A stretch of DNA of 11,371 nt from Actinomycetes bacterium (GCA_021821585.1 JAKACF010000072.1:1-11371); one strand, 5' to 3'; positions 1 through 6,581 are shown, counted from the first letter of the stretch. The notes: generated from the sequence alone by a model not told the origin. Translations and numbers: made by a program.

Positions 1-2
1 TC

Positions 3-515
3 CCCCAGGAGCCGTTCCTGTTCGCTGGGACGATCCGCGACAACATCGCCTTCGGACGGCCCGGGGCAGACGACGCCGAGGTGGGGCGCGCCGTCGCCGC
101 CGTCGGCCTCGGCGAGGTCGTCGAGCGCCTCCCGCAGGGCCTCGAGACTCCGGTGCACGAACGCGGCCAGTCGCTCTCCTCCGGCGAGCGCCAGCTGATC
201 GCGCTCGCCAGGGCGTTCCTCGCCCAGCCTCGTGTCCTCGTGCTCGACGAGGCGACCTCGAACCTCGACCTGCAGTCCGAGAGCAAGATCGAAGCGGCGC
301 TCGACGTGCTGCTCGAGGCGCGCACCGCCGTGCTGATCGCCCACCGTCTCTCGACGGCGATGAAGGCGGACAGGATCGTCGTGGTCGACGAGGGGGAGAT
401 CGTCGAGATCGGCAGCCACGAGGAGCTGGTGGAGGCGGGCGGGCGGTACGCCGCCATGTACGACACCTGGGTGAGCCAGGCGGCGGCCGAGTCAGCGGGC
501 CTGCCCGGCTCCTGA
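3..515 (+). CDS. ABC transporter ATP-binding protein, C-terminal part (5' end outside window)
   Basis: This is the end of an ATP-binding domain of an ABC transporter, most like the fused membrane-plus-ATPase exporters (multidrug or lipid type); the role is to power substrate movement across the cytoplasmic membrane. The frame is open from the left edge, so the start and any membrane domain lie outside; 170 residues are visible. In order I see the Q-loop (PQEPFLFAGTIRDNIAFG), the ABC signature (LSSGERQLIALARA, with LSSGE in place of LSGGQ), Walker B followed by the D-loop (VLVLDEATSNLD), and the H-loop histidine (IAHRLST). The tail IVEIGSHEELVEAGGRYAAM is typical of exporter ATPases. Walker A is not visible. 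The GTG at position 81 is internal and not the start. The last 24 bases overlap the end of the convergent EAL-domain gene. Substrate cannot be inferred. Confidence 0.93.
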   Translation, partial: PQEPFLFAGTIRDNIAFGRPGADDAEVGRAVAAVGLGEVVERLPQGLETPVHERGQSLSSGERQLIALARAFLAQPRVLVLDEATSNLDLQSESKIEAALDVLLEARTAVLIAHRLSTAMKADRIVVVDEGEIVEIGSHEELVEAGGRYAAMYDTWVSQAAAESAGLPGS

Positions 516-2570
516 GGCTCGCGACGGGTGGGAGTGGCCGAGTGCCACCTCGAAGCCGGCGGCATCGACCGGGCGCGCCCAGAGGAACCCCTGAGCGAGG
601 TCACACCCGAAGCGCTGCAGCTCCCGGCGCTGTCCCTCGGTCTCGACGCCTTCGGCCACGGCCCTCAGCCCGAGGGAGTGAGCCAGCTCGACGACGGCGC
701 CCACGATGGTCGAGTCGTCCTTGTTCCGTCCGAGGCCCGCGACGAAGAGGCGGTCGAGCTTCAACAGGTGCACCGGGAACCTCCGTAGCTGGACGAGCGA
801 GGAGTAGCCGGTGCCGAAGTCGTCGACCGCGAGCCGTACACCGAGCCCGGACAGGCGGGCGAGGGAGGAGAGGGCAACCTCGGGGTCGGCCTCGAGGGCC
901 GTCTCGGTGATCTCGAGGCACAGGGCGGAGGGCTCGAGTTGCTCGTCGGCGAGGACCTTCAAGACGAGCGAGCCGAACTCGGGGACCGCCAGCTGGCGGG
1001 CGGAGACGTTCACCGCCATGGTGAGGCTCGGCGCGAGCGCCGACCGCCACAGCGCCGCCTGCCGGCATGCCGCCCGGAGGACGAACTCGCCGAGAGGCCC
1101 GATCAGCCCGGTCTCCTCCGCCAGCCCGATGAACTCCGAAGGCGGGAGCATCCCGCGCACCGGGTGCTCCCACCGCACGAGGGCCTCGGCGCCCCGGATG
1201 TCGCCGTCGAGGGAGACGACGGGCTGGTAGTGCACCACCAGCTCCTGGTGCTCGATGGCGTGGCGCAGGTCGGCCTCGAGGCTGAGCCGCCCGAGGAGCG
1301 CGAACCGCATCTCCTCGTCGAACACCTCGACCCGGCCACCGCCCCTCCGCTTCGCCTGGCGGGTGGCCACGTCGGCGTCGCGGATCAGCGATGCCGCCGT
1401 CGTGCCTCGCTCGGCAGCGGTCACGACGACGCCGATGCTGGCAGCCGGGACGAGCTCGCTGCCGAGCAGGCGGACGGGGGCGGTCACCGCACGTGCGACC
1501 CTCTCTGCCAACTCGACTGCCCATGCCGTGTCCGCCACGTTCTCCACGACGGCGACGAAGGCGTCGGCGCTGAAGCGGGCGAGGGTGTGGTCGGGGCCGA
1601 TGGCCGTCCGTATCCGCTTGGCGACGATCCTGAGGAACCGGTCGCCCGCTTCGTGCCCGAGGCTGTCGTTGACGGCCCTGAACCGGTCGAGGTCGAGGTA
1701 GAGGACGGTGAGGAGGAGACCGCTCCGCCGTGTCCGTGTGATGGCTCCGTCAAGCCGGTCGCTCAGCAGCGCCCGGTTGGGCAGCGCCGTGAGCGGGTCC
1801 TGGAGCGCCTGTCGGGTGAGCGAGGCCTCGAACCTCCGCCGCTCGGTGACGTCCCGCAGGTTCACGACGAACCCCTCGACGCCGGGCTCGCCGCGGCGGT
1901 CGGCGATGGTCCCGCGTACGAGGCGCCAGCTGGCGTCGAGGTGACGGACCCGCCACTCGACGGCCGGCGTCTCGCCTGCCTCGATGACGGCGAGGACCGC
2001 CCCCCGCCCGATCTCGAGGTCCTCGGGATGGATCAGCTGAGACGCGGCCGTCCCGATCAGCGCATCGGGCTCGTAGCCGAGCACGCGCTTCGCCGCCGGG
2101 CTGGCGTAGCTCAGCCTGCCGTCGCTCCCGACGACCAGGGCGACGTCGGAGGCGTGCTCGAGGAGGGCCCGCAGCCGGCGCTCCGACCGCTCGAGCGCCA
2201 CGGCGGACGAGGTCTCCTCGCCCACGTCCGAGAGGACGGCGATCACGCCGCTCAGCTCGCCGCCCTCCCCGCGAAGCGCCCGCGAGACGATCCGGGCGAC
2301 GAACGACGAACCGTCCTTGCGCCGCTGACCCACGACCTCGGTGACAGGCTGTGAGGCCGACCGGGCGAGGCGCTCGGAAAGGTCGGCCTCCGAGAGCCAG
2401 GGCGCCATCAGCTCGGGGATCTGCCTCCCGAGGACCTCGTAGCGCGCCCACCCGTAGAGGCGCTCGGCCGCCGGGCTCCAGGAGACGACGGCGCCGGAGA
2501 GGTCGCCGACCACGACCGCGTGGTCGAGCAACTCGAGAATCCTCCCCTCGTTCGCCGCCGGCCGGTCCAT
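492..2570 (-). CDS. PAS-PAS-GGDEF-EAL protein; probable cyclic di-GMP phosphodiesterase with a degenerate GGDEF domain
   Basis: 692 residues, no signal peptide or membrane segment, so a cytoplasmic sensor enzyme. Two PAS domains (about 8-118 and 128-247) end in a short helical linker, followed by a GGDEF domain (about 257-415) and an EAL domain (about 428-678). The cyclase signature is SADAF at residues 334-338: two glycines and the catalytic glutamate are lost, so diguanylate cyclase activity is not expected. The EAL domain keeps its known metal and catalytic positions: EAL at 462-464, NVSARQL at 521-527, ITETAL at 554-559, DDFGTGYSSL at 583-592, K604 and D606 in the LKLDR stretch, and AEGVET at 639-644. 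It should therefore hydrolyse cyclic di-GMP, with the degenerate GGDEF perhaps binding GTP as an allosteric module, as in some known hybrids. The ATG start has a good Shine-Dalgarno (GGAGGG) about 7 bases upstream. A candidate promoter lies near 2625-2654. The 3' end overlaps the ABC gene by 24 bases. Confidence 0.93.
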   Translation of the reverse strand: MDRPAANEGRILELLDHAVVVGDLSGAVVSWSPAAERLYGWARYEVLGRQIPELMAPWLSEADLSERLARSASQPVTEVVGQRRKDGSSFVARIVSRALRGEGGELSGVIAVLSDVGEETSSAVALERSERRLRALLEHASDVALVVGSDGRLSYASPAAKRVLGYEPDALIGTAASQLIHPEDLEIGRGAVLAVIEAGETPAVEWRVRHLDASWRLVRGTIADRRGEPGVEGFVVNLRDVTERRRFEASLTRQALQDPLTALPNRALLSDRLDGAITRTRRSGLLLTVLYLDLDRFRAVNDSLGHEAGDRFLRIVAKRIRTAIGPDHTLARFSADAFVAVVENVADTAWAVELAERVARAVTAPVRLLGSELVPAASIGVVVTAAERGTTAASLIRDADVATRQAKRRGGGRVEVFDEEMRFALLGRLSLEADLRHAIEHQELVVHYQPVVSLDGDIRGAEALVRWEHPVRGMLPPSEFIGLAEETGLIGPLGEFVLRAACRQAALWRSALAPSLTMAVNVSARQLAVPEFGSLVLKVLADEQLEPSALCLEITETALEADPEVALSSLARLSGLGVRLAVDDFGTGYSSLVQLRRFPVHLLKLDRLFVAGLGRNKDDSTIVGAVVELAHSLGLRAVAEGVETEGQRRELQRFGCDLAQGFLWARPVDAAGFEVALGHSHPSRASGAGQAR

Positions 2571-2624
2571 GCCTCACCCTCCAGAAGTGTCGGAGGCGAC
2601 CACATCCCCAAGCCGCTTGGCGAC

Positions 2625-2654
2625 AGCCTAGGCGCCGTCACCCCTGGCAGTCGA
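2625..2654 (-). promoter_or_regulatory. Candidate promoter of the EAL-domain gene
   Basis: Reading the minus strand, TCGACT (2654-2649) and TAGGCT (2630-2625) are separated by 18 bases and resemble -35 and -10 elements (4/6 and 3/6 matches to the sigma-70 consensus). Transcription would start near 2618, giving a leader of about 48 bases. That leader contains a 5-bp hairpin with a 3-base loop (2608-2620). The match is modest, so this is only a candidate. Confidence 0.3.
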
Positions 2655-2669
2655 CAATTGACTCCGCGG

Positions 2670-2849
2670 TCAGCGAGCCCGACGGGCGATCCGGGCGACG
2701 ATCAGGAACGCTGCCGCGACGACGGCCGCCACGAGTGCGATCTTCACGACCTCGACGACCAGGCCGACCACGAAGGAGAAGACCGCGAAGGCGACCACAA
2801 CCGCCAGGATCGCGACCGCGGCCACGAGCAGGTAGTGGCCCCCCTTCAT
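2670..2849 (-). CDS. Small two-helix membrane protein of unknown function
   Basis: A 59-residue protein made almost entirely of Val, Ala, Ile, Leu and Phe. It has one hydrophobic segment at about residues 6-32 and a second at about 34-53, separated by a single charged pair (E33 and K36), and ends in a basic tail (ARIARRAR) that should sit in the cytoplasm by the positive-inside rule. I do not recognise a family. The chosen ATG has AGGAGG placed 9 bases upstream. An in-frame ATG at 2900, with GGGAGG 4 bases before it, would give 76 residues with a polar N-terminal extension (MIEPESGGLEPRRRGGV) and cannot be excluded. It lies upstream of the EAL gene on the same strand with a 99-base gap, so co-transcription is possible but not shown. 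A minus-strand TACACT at 2926-2921 may be its -10. Confidence 0.6.
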   Translation of the reverse strand: MKGGHYLLVAAVAILAVVVAFAVFSFVVGLVVEVVKIALVAAVVAAAFLIVARIARRAR

Positions 2850-2872
2850 GACCCCGCCCCTCCTGCGGGGCT
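2850..2872 (-). promoter_or_regulatory. Shine-Dalgarno sequence in a predicted hairpin loop before the small membrane protein
   Basis: On the minus strand CCCCGC (2870-2865) can pair with GCGGGG (2857-2852). The 7-base loop reads AGGAGGG, which is the ribosome binding site itself, and the stem ends 2 bases before the ATG. Six consecutive G-C pairs make the stem stable on paper. If translation starts at the alternative ATG at 2900, this element is inside the coding region instead. Confidence 0.4.
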
Positions 2873-2920
2873 CGAGACCCCCCGACTCCGGCTCGATCAT
2901 GGCGCCTCCCTGCGAGCGAC

Positions 2921-2926
2921 AGTGTA
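2921..2926 (-). promoter_or_regulatory. Candidate -10 element for the small membrane protein gene
   Basis: The minus strand reads TACACT, a 4/6 match to TATAAT and a fit to TANNNT. No good -35 is found 16-18 bases upstream. A start of transcription near 2914 would place both candidate start codons (2900 and 2849) downstream of it. Confidence 0.3.
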
Positions 2927-2934
2927 CGTCGCCC

Positions 2935-2961
2935 CGCTCGGAGCCGGTCGTCGGCCGAGCG
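2935..2961. repeat. Inverted repeat (10-bp interrupted stem) in the divergent spacer
   Basis: CGCTCG (2935-2940) pairs with CGAGCG (2956-2961). Inside it GCCG (2943-2946) pairs with CGGC (2952-2955), leaving 2 unpaired bases and a 5-base loop. It sits just upstream of the minus-strand -10 candidate. It could be an operator or a DNA or RNA structure; nothing identifies a partner protein. Confidence 0.45.
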
Positions 2962-3076
2962 AGGGACGGGCGCCGCCTCCCCGGCCCGCCCGCTCGCCCC
3001 GGCCGACGTGGCCGCCCGGGCACCTCGGCGGTGCGTCGTGTCGGGAGAGCCGTCCCTCCTCGGAACGCTTCGCGCG

Positions 3077-3105
3077 TTAGAAATGGTCGAGGTCGCGGGT
3101 ACGAT
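3077..3105 (+). promoter_or_regulatory. Candidate promoter of the L,D-transpeptidase gene
   Basis: TACGAT at 3100-3105 is a good -10 (5/6 to TATAAT). TTAGAA at 3077-3082 lies at a 17-base spacing but matches the -35 consensus at only three positions. The transcript would begin near 3112, about 43 bases before the ATG. The local AT-rich patch around 3076-3085 is unusual in this GC-rich context. Confidence 0.4.
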
Positions 3106-3154
3106 TTCGCCACACCCGGTGGGCGAGCCGGGAGGGAGCAGAGGGGTCGGATCG

Positions 3155-4465
3155 ATGAGCAAGGCCAGAGTCCACGGGCGGTCGAGCACCGGCTCCTTCG
3201 GGATCCCCCTTGTCGTGGGCGCGCTGGTCGTCGTCGTCGGCGTCGGGACGGCCGGCTTCCTCGTCGCCACCCACCACTCGGGGGCCCGCACGCGGGCCAC
3301 CCTGATCTCGACGCGGGCACGGTCCACCCACTCCCACCACCACGCCGCCCCGCCGCCGAAGGGGCCGCTCGGGGTCGCCTCGATCGCCCCGTCGCCGGGC
3401 AGCGCCTCGGTCTCGTGGCAGTCGGACGTGACGGTCCGCTACACCGAGCCGCTCGCTCCCTCGAGCCCGCTCCCGACTCTCGACCCGTCGCCGGCGGGCA
3501 GCTGGTACCGGGTCGGACCACGCACCGTGCAGTTCCGCCCGGTGTCGCAGTTCGCCCCCTACCAGCGCGAGATCGTCACGGTCCCCGCCGCGTCGGTGAG
3601 CACCGGCGGCATGACGCTCGGCCACGCCGTCCGCTCCGCCTTCAAGGTGGAGGGCGCCTCGGTCCTCCGGCTCCAGGAGCTCCTCGCCGAGCTCGGCTAC
3701 CTGCCGGTCGCCTTCACCCCTGCGGGCGGGAGCCAACCGGCGCCGGCCTCCGGCGTGCCGACGTCGACCACCCCCCGCTTCAGGACGCCTCCCTCGCCGC
3801 CCTCGATGACCGGCACCACCGTGGTGAGCGCTCCGAGCGCCGCTGCGCCGAAGGACTTCGAGCCCTCGAGCCCGGGAGACGTCCCCCGGGAGGCGCTCGC
3901 CGGATCGTTCAGCTGGCGCTTCCCCAACATCCCGCCGATGCTGGCGGCGCTGTGGAAGCCCGGGCAGGCGAACGTCATCACGACGGGCGCCGTCATGGAG
4001 TTCGAGGCGGCGCACGGCCTCACCACCGACGGTGTCGCCGGCCCGGTCGTCTGGAAGACCCTCCTCAGGGCGGCCGCCGAGCAGCAGGTGACGACGGCGC
4101 CCTACGACTACGTCTACGTGTCCCAGGCGAGCCCCGAGTTCGTGACCGTCTGGCGAAACGGCGTGAACGTCTTCACGACGCTCGCCAACACCGGCATTCC
4201 CCAGTCGCCGACGGCGGTCGGGACGTGGCCGGTCTACCTCCGCTACCGCGTCACCACCATGAGCGGGACGAACCCGAACGGCACGACCTACAACGACCCC
4301 GGCATCCCCTGGGTCAGCTACTTCAACGGCGGCGACGCCCTGCACGGGTTCATCCGGGCGGCGTACGGCTTCCCCCAGAGCCTCGGCTGCGTCGAGATGC
4401 CCTTCAGCTCGGCGGCCATCGTCTGGCCCTACACCCCGATCGGCACGCTCGTCACGATCGAGTAA
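3155..4465 (+). CDS. Membrane-anchored L,D-transpeptidase (YkuD family) with a peptidoglycan-binding domain
   Basis: 436 residues. L,D-transpeptidases form 3-3 cross-links in peptidoglycan outside the cytoplasmic membrane using a catalytic cysteine. A short basic N-terminus is followed by a membrane segment (about 16-38), a His- and Pro-rich stretch (about 55-70), and a beta-rich region (about 72-165) like the Ig-like domains found ahead of such enzymes. Next is a PG_binding_1-type domain whose first helix (about 168-185) is separated from the rest (about 250-305) by a roughly 60-residue Pro/Ser/Thr-rich insertion. The catalytic YkuD domain runs from about 317 to 436 with HG at 397-398 and the motif SLGCVEMP at 409-416, Cys412 being the nucleophile. 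The usual SHGC histidine and following arginine are replaced by Leu and Glu. The start at 3155 was chosen over upstream in-frame codons because GAGGGG lies 8 bases before it and the membrane segment follows directly. surE starts 31 bases downstream. Confidence 0.9.
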   Translation: MSKARVHGRSSTGSFGIPLVVGALVVVVGVGTAGFLVATHHSGARTRATLISTRARSTHSHHHAAPPPKGPLGVASIAPSPGSASVSWQSDVTVRYTEPLAPSSPLPTLDPSPAGSWYRVGPRTVQFRPVSQFAPYQREIVTVPAASVSTGGMTLGHAVRSAFKVEGASVLRLQELLAELGYLPVAFTPAGGSQPAPASGVPTSTTPRFRTPPSPPSMTGTTVVSAPSAAAPKDFEPSSPGDVPREALAGSFSWRFPNIPPMLAALWKPGQANVITTGAVMEFEAAHGLTTDGVAGPVVWKTLLRAAAEQQVTTAPYDYVYVSQASPEFVTVWRNGVNVFTTLANTGIPQSPTAVGTWPVYLRYRVTTMSGTNPNGTTYNDPGIPWVSYFNGGDALHGFIRAAYGFPQSLGCVEMPFSSAAIVWPYTPIGTLVTIE

Positions 4466-4483
4466 CCGCCGCGGCGGCGTCGG

Positions 4484-4496
4484 TAACCTAGAGCCC
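4484..4496 (+). promoter_or_regulatory. Candidate -10 for leaderless surE transcription
   Basis: TAACCT at 4484-4489 fits TANNNT and lies 7 bases before the GTG start of surE, the spacing expected if the first transcribed base is the start codon. No Shine-Dalgarno is visible before that GTG. The preceding 12-base palindrome (4466-4477), directly after the transpeptidase stop, replaces any recognisable -35. Confidence 0.4.
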
Positions 4497-5357
4497 GTGC
4501 GAGTCCTTGTCACCAACGACGACGGGGTCGACGCACCAGGTATCGCCGCCCTCGCCCGCGCCCTCGACGAGGCGGGCTTCGACGTCCTCGTGGCCGCGCC
4601 CGCCACGGAGGCGAGCGGCGCCGGCGCCGGCGTCGGACCGCTTCACACCATGAGCGACGGGATCGAGGTCACGGCCGTCGAGCCGGAGGGTCTCGAGGGC
4701 ATCGAGACGCTGGCGGTCGAGGCCCTGCCGGCCCTCATCGTCATCGCCGGCTGCCTCGGGGCCTACGGTGCCCCGCCCGACCTGGTCGTCGCCGGCATCA
4801 ACCCCGGTCGTAACGTCGGGCGCGCCGTGCTGCACTCGGGCACCATCGGAGCGGCGCTCACCGCGGTCCACTTCAACAAGCGAGGGCTCGCGATGAGCAT
4901 CCAGTCGGGCCCGTTCTCGGCCTACGAGACCGACACCGGCGACCGCATCCACTTCGAGACGGCCGCCGCCCTGGCGGCCGAGCTCGCACCGCGGGTGGCG
5001 GCCGCCCCTCCCCGCACCGTCGTGAGCTGCAACGTCCCCAACCTCCCCCTCGACCAGCTCCGCGGCATCCGCCTCGCCAAGCTGGCCCGCTCCGGGCTCA
5101 TCCGCTCCGCACTCGTCGACGCGACGGGCAGCTCGCGCATGCAGCTCGAGCTCGGCTTCGGGGATGCTCCCGCCGGCGAGGAGAGCGACGAGGCGCTCAC
5201 CGCCGGCGGCTACGCCACGCTCACCCCCCTCGCGAGCGTCGCCGAGGAGACCCGTCCGGACGTGCGCAGCGCCGTGGCGGCGGCGATGGAGCAGACGGAG
5301 TCCTCGCTCGGGATCCCGACGGGAACGGCCAGCCAGGCGAACGGGCCGGCTGCCTGA
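4497..5357 (+). CDS. surE: 5'/3'-nucleotidase SurE family protein
   Basis: 286 residues, cytoplasmic. SurE enzymes are metal-dependent phosphatases that release phosphate from nucleoside 5'- and 3'-monophosphates. The N-terminus MRVLVTNDDGVDAPGI is diagnostic: D8 and D9 bind the metal, as do S40 (in EASGAG) and N102 (in VAGINPGRNVG), matching the known Asp-Asp-Ser-Asn set. VLHSGTIGAAL (111-121) is the conserved loop after it. The stretch where most homologues carry a TPADCV-like segment reads EALPALIV (75-82), so this is a divergent branch, and substrate preference is uncertain. The GTG start is fixed by the conserved first residues; no ribosome binding site precedes it, and a -10-like hexamer sits at leaderless spacing. 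It follows the transpeptidase on the same strand and converges with the DAO-family gene, 2 bases away. Confidence 0.92.
   Translation: MRVLVTNDDGVDAPGIAALARALDEAGFDVLVAAPATEASGAGAGVGPLHTMSDGIEVTAVEPEGLEGIETLAVEALPALIVIAGCLGAYGAPPDLVVAGINPGRNVGRAVLHSGTIGAALTAVHFNKRGLAMSIQSGPFSAYETDTGDRIHFETAAALAAELAPRVAAAPPRTVVSCNVPNLPLDQLRGIRLAKLARSGLIRSALVDATGSSRMQLELGFGDAPAGEESDEALTAGGYATLTPLASVAEETRPDVRSAVAAAMEQTESSLGIPTGTASQANGPAA
5330..5352. terminator. Hairpin at the surE / oxidoreductase convergence, possible bidirectional terminator
   Basis: CAGCC (5330-5334) pairs with GGCTG (5348-5352) and GGC (5336-5338) with GCC (5345-5347), leaving one bulged A and a 6-base loop. The hairpin lies inside the last codons of surE. 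There is no T-run on either side, so any termination would be of the tail-less kind. It is the only candidate between two genes separated by 2 bases. Confidence 0.3.
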
Positions 5358-5359
5358 TC

Positions 5360-6496
5360 TCAGCTCGCCTGCGGAGCGTCGAACAGCGCCGCTGCTTCGC
5401 TCGACCCGTCGAACGCCAGCTCGACGAGGGCCCTGCCGGCGATCCGGCCGATGACGTTCCCGGTTCCGCAGTAGCCCCCGGCGGCGAAGACGCCCTCGCC
5501 CACCTGCCGAACCACCGGAAGTCCGGAGGCGGTGAAGCCGACGACCCCTGCCCAGCGGTGCGAGACCCGAGCCGACCGCCCGGCGATCTCGTCCGTCAGC
5601 CGGTCGAGGGCGGACTGGACGACCGGGCCGGGGAGCGCCTCGGTCGTCCACTCCCCTTCTCCGCCGAGGTCGCGACCCCCGCCGAGCAACAGCTCGCCGG
5701 TCGGCAGCTGCTGGAAGTAGTCGTAGCCGTAGCGCCGGTAGACAGGGCGCTCCGCCACGACGCGTCCGAGCGGCTCGGTGGCGAGCATCTGAAGCCGGGC
5801 GCTCCTCACGATCCCGGCCAGGCTCGGCACCACCTGCTCGAGCCGGCCGTCCACGCAGACGAGCACCGAGCGGCATACGACACCGCCGGTGTCACATGTC
5901 ACGCGGCCGGGCGAGATCTCGCGGACGTGAGCCCCCTGGAAGAGCTGCGCGCCCGCCTCGAGGCACCGCTGCGCCAACTCCCGGCAGCGCTCGGCAGGCT
6001 GCAAGGTGGCGTCGTCGGGCACGAGCAGGCCCTCTCCCTCCGGCCCCGAATAGCGCTCGACGGTGAGGCCGTCGGCGATCATGGCAGACGCCTGCCGGTC
6101 GCAGTCCTCGAGCTCAGCGCCGTCGGCCGCGATCCTGAGGCTGCCTGTCCGGCGGACCGCATCCGGCGTCTCGACCGCCATCTCTGCAAGTGCGGCCTCG
6201 GTCGCCCGGTAGCAGGCGACGGCCCGGTCCCTCCCGAAGCGCCCGACGGCCTCGTGGTGGAAGGCGGCCAGCCCGGCGAGGAGGAAGCCGCCGTTCCTGC
6301 CGGCGGCGCCTGCGGCGACGCCCGTCTCGTCGATCCCGACGGCGGGCACGCCACGACGTGCGAGCTCGGTCAACGCTGACAGCCCGCTGCCACCGAGTCC
6401 CACGACGCACACCTGCGTCGTGACCCAGTCATCGAGAGTGCCAATTGCAGGGGCCGGCCGAGCGACCTCGCCCCAGAACGGCCGTGATGACGTCAT
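5360..6496 (-). CDS. FAD-dependent oxidoreductase, DAO family (amine / amino-acid oxidase type)
   Basis: 378 residues, cytoplasmic, full length for the DAO family (glycine oxidase, sarcosine oxidase, gamma-glutamylputrescine oxidase). These enzymes oxidise an amine or amino acid with FAD and usually pass electrons to oxygen. The Rossmann dinucleotide motif is VVGLGGSGLSALTELARRG (31-49), followed by the acidic strand end (GIDE, 54-57) and the FAD-contacting AAGRNGG (64-70). The C-terminal FAD strand is HRWAGVVGFTASGLPVVR (313-330) followed by GVFAAGGYCGTGNV (335-348). The N-terminal extension with FW and the RNGG motif resemble gamma-glutamylputrescine oxidase-like proteins, but substrate cannot be fixed. 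The ATG has a purine-rich AGAGGGAG immediately upstream, close for a ribosome binding site; TAGAAG lies 12 bases before the ATG and could be a leaderless -10. Convergent with surE; divergent from the rpf gene. Confidence 0.88.
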   Translation of the reverse strand: MTSSRPFWGEVARPAPAIGTLDDWVTTQVCVVGLGGSGLSALTELARRGVPAVGIDETGVAAGAAGRNGGFLLAGLAAFHHEAVGRFGRDRAVACYRATEAALAEMAVETPDAVRRTGSLRIAADGAELEDCDRQASAMIADGLTVERYSGPEGEGLLVPDDATLQPAERCRELAQRCLEAGAQLFQGAHVREISPGRVTCDTGGVVCRSVLVCVDGRLEQVVPSLAGIVRSARLQMLATEPLGRVVAERPVYRRYGYDYFQQLPTGELLLGGGRDLGGEGEWTTEALPGPVVQSALDRLTDEIAGRSARVSHRWAGVVGFTASGLPVVRQVGEGVFAAGGYCGTGNVIGRIAGRALVELAFDGSSEAAALFDAPQAS

Positions 6497-6553
6497 CTCC
6501 CTCTTCTAGCAGGCAGGCATCTGTCACCCGGATCGACACGCGACCGGTCGGGT

Positions 6554-6575
6554 CCACCACTCTCGGTGGTATGAT
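6554..6575 (+). promoter_or_regulatory. Extended -10 promoter with an overlapping inverted repeat, upstream of the rpf gene
   Basis: TGGTATGAT (6567-6575) is an extended -10 (TGn followed by TATGAT, 5/6 to consensus), which does not require a good -35, and none is seen. An inverted repeat CCACC (6554-6558) / GGTGG (6565-6569) abuts the -10 and could be an operator. Transcription would start near 6582, about 370 bases before the rpf start. A weaker second candidate, TTGCTC (6577-6582) with TACAGT (6601-6606), follows at an 18-base spacing. Confidence 0.5.
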
Positions 6576-6581
6576 GTTGCT

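Larger units (their letters stand above)
2850..3154. other. Divergent intergenic region between the small membrane protein and the transpeptidase
   Basis: No convincing gene lies in these 305 bases. They hold the possible minus-strand -10 TACACT (2926-2921), a strong inverted repeat at 2935-2961, a possible plus-strand promoter at 3077-3105, and the Shine-Dalgarno of the transpeptidase (GAGGGG at 3141-3146). The rest is low-complexity GC-rich sequence in which I see nothing specific. Confidence 0.6.

Noticed and set aside
181..210. LSSGE instead of LSGGQ in the ABC signature as an unusual feature
   Set aside because: Substitutions of this kind are common in exporter ATPases and do not indicate inactivity.
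939..2354. A 471-codon plus-strand open frame opposite the EAL-domain gene
   Set aside because: It is antisense to a gene with unmistakable PAS, GGDEF and EAL motifs. Its translation is Asp/Glu/Arg/Pro-rich with no fold-like pattern, as expected for the opposite strand of GC-rich coding DNA.
2848..4491. A 547-codon plus-strand frame overlapping the transpeptidase
   Set aside because: The translation is almost only Arg, Pro, Gly and Ala, while the overlapping frame encodes a clear YkuD protein. It also runs back through the noncoding spacer.
3077..4606. A 509-codon minus-strand frame opposite the transpeptidase and the surE start
   Set aside because: Opposite-strand shadow with low-complexity Arg/Gly/Asp composition and no motif.
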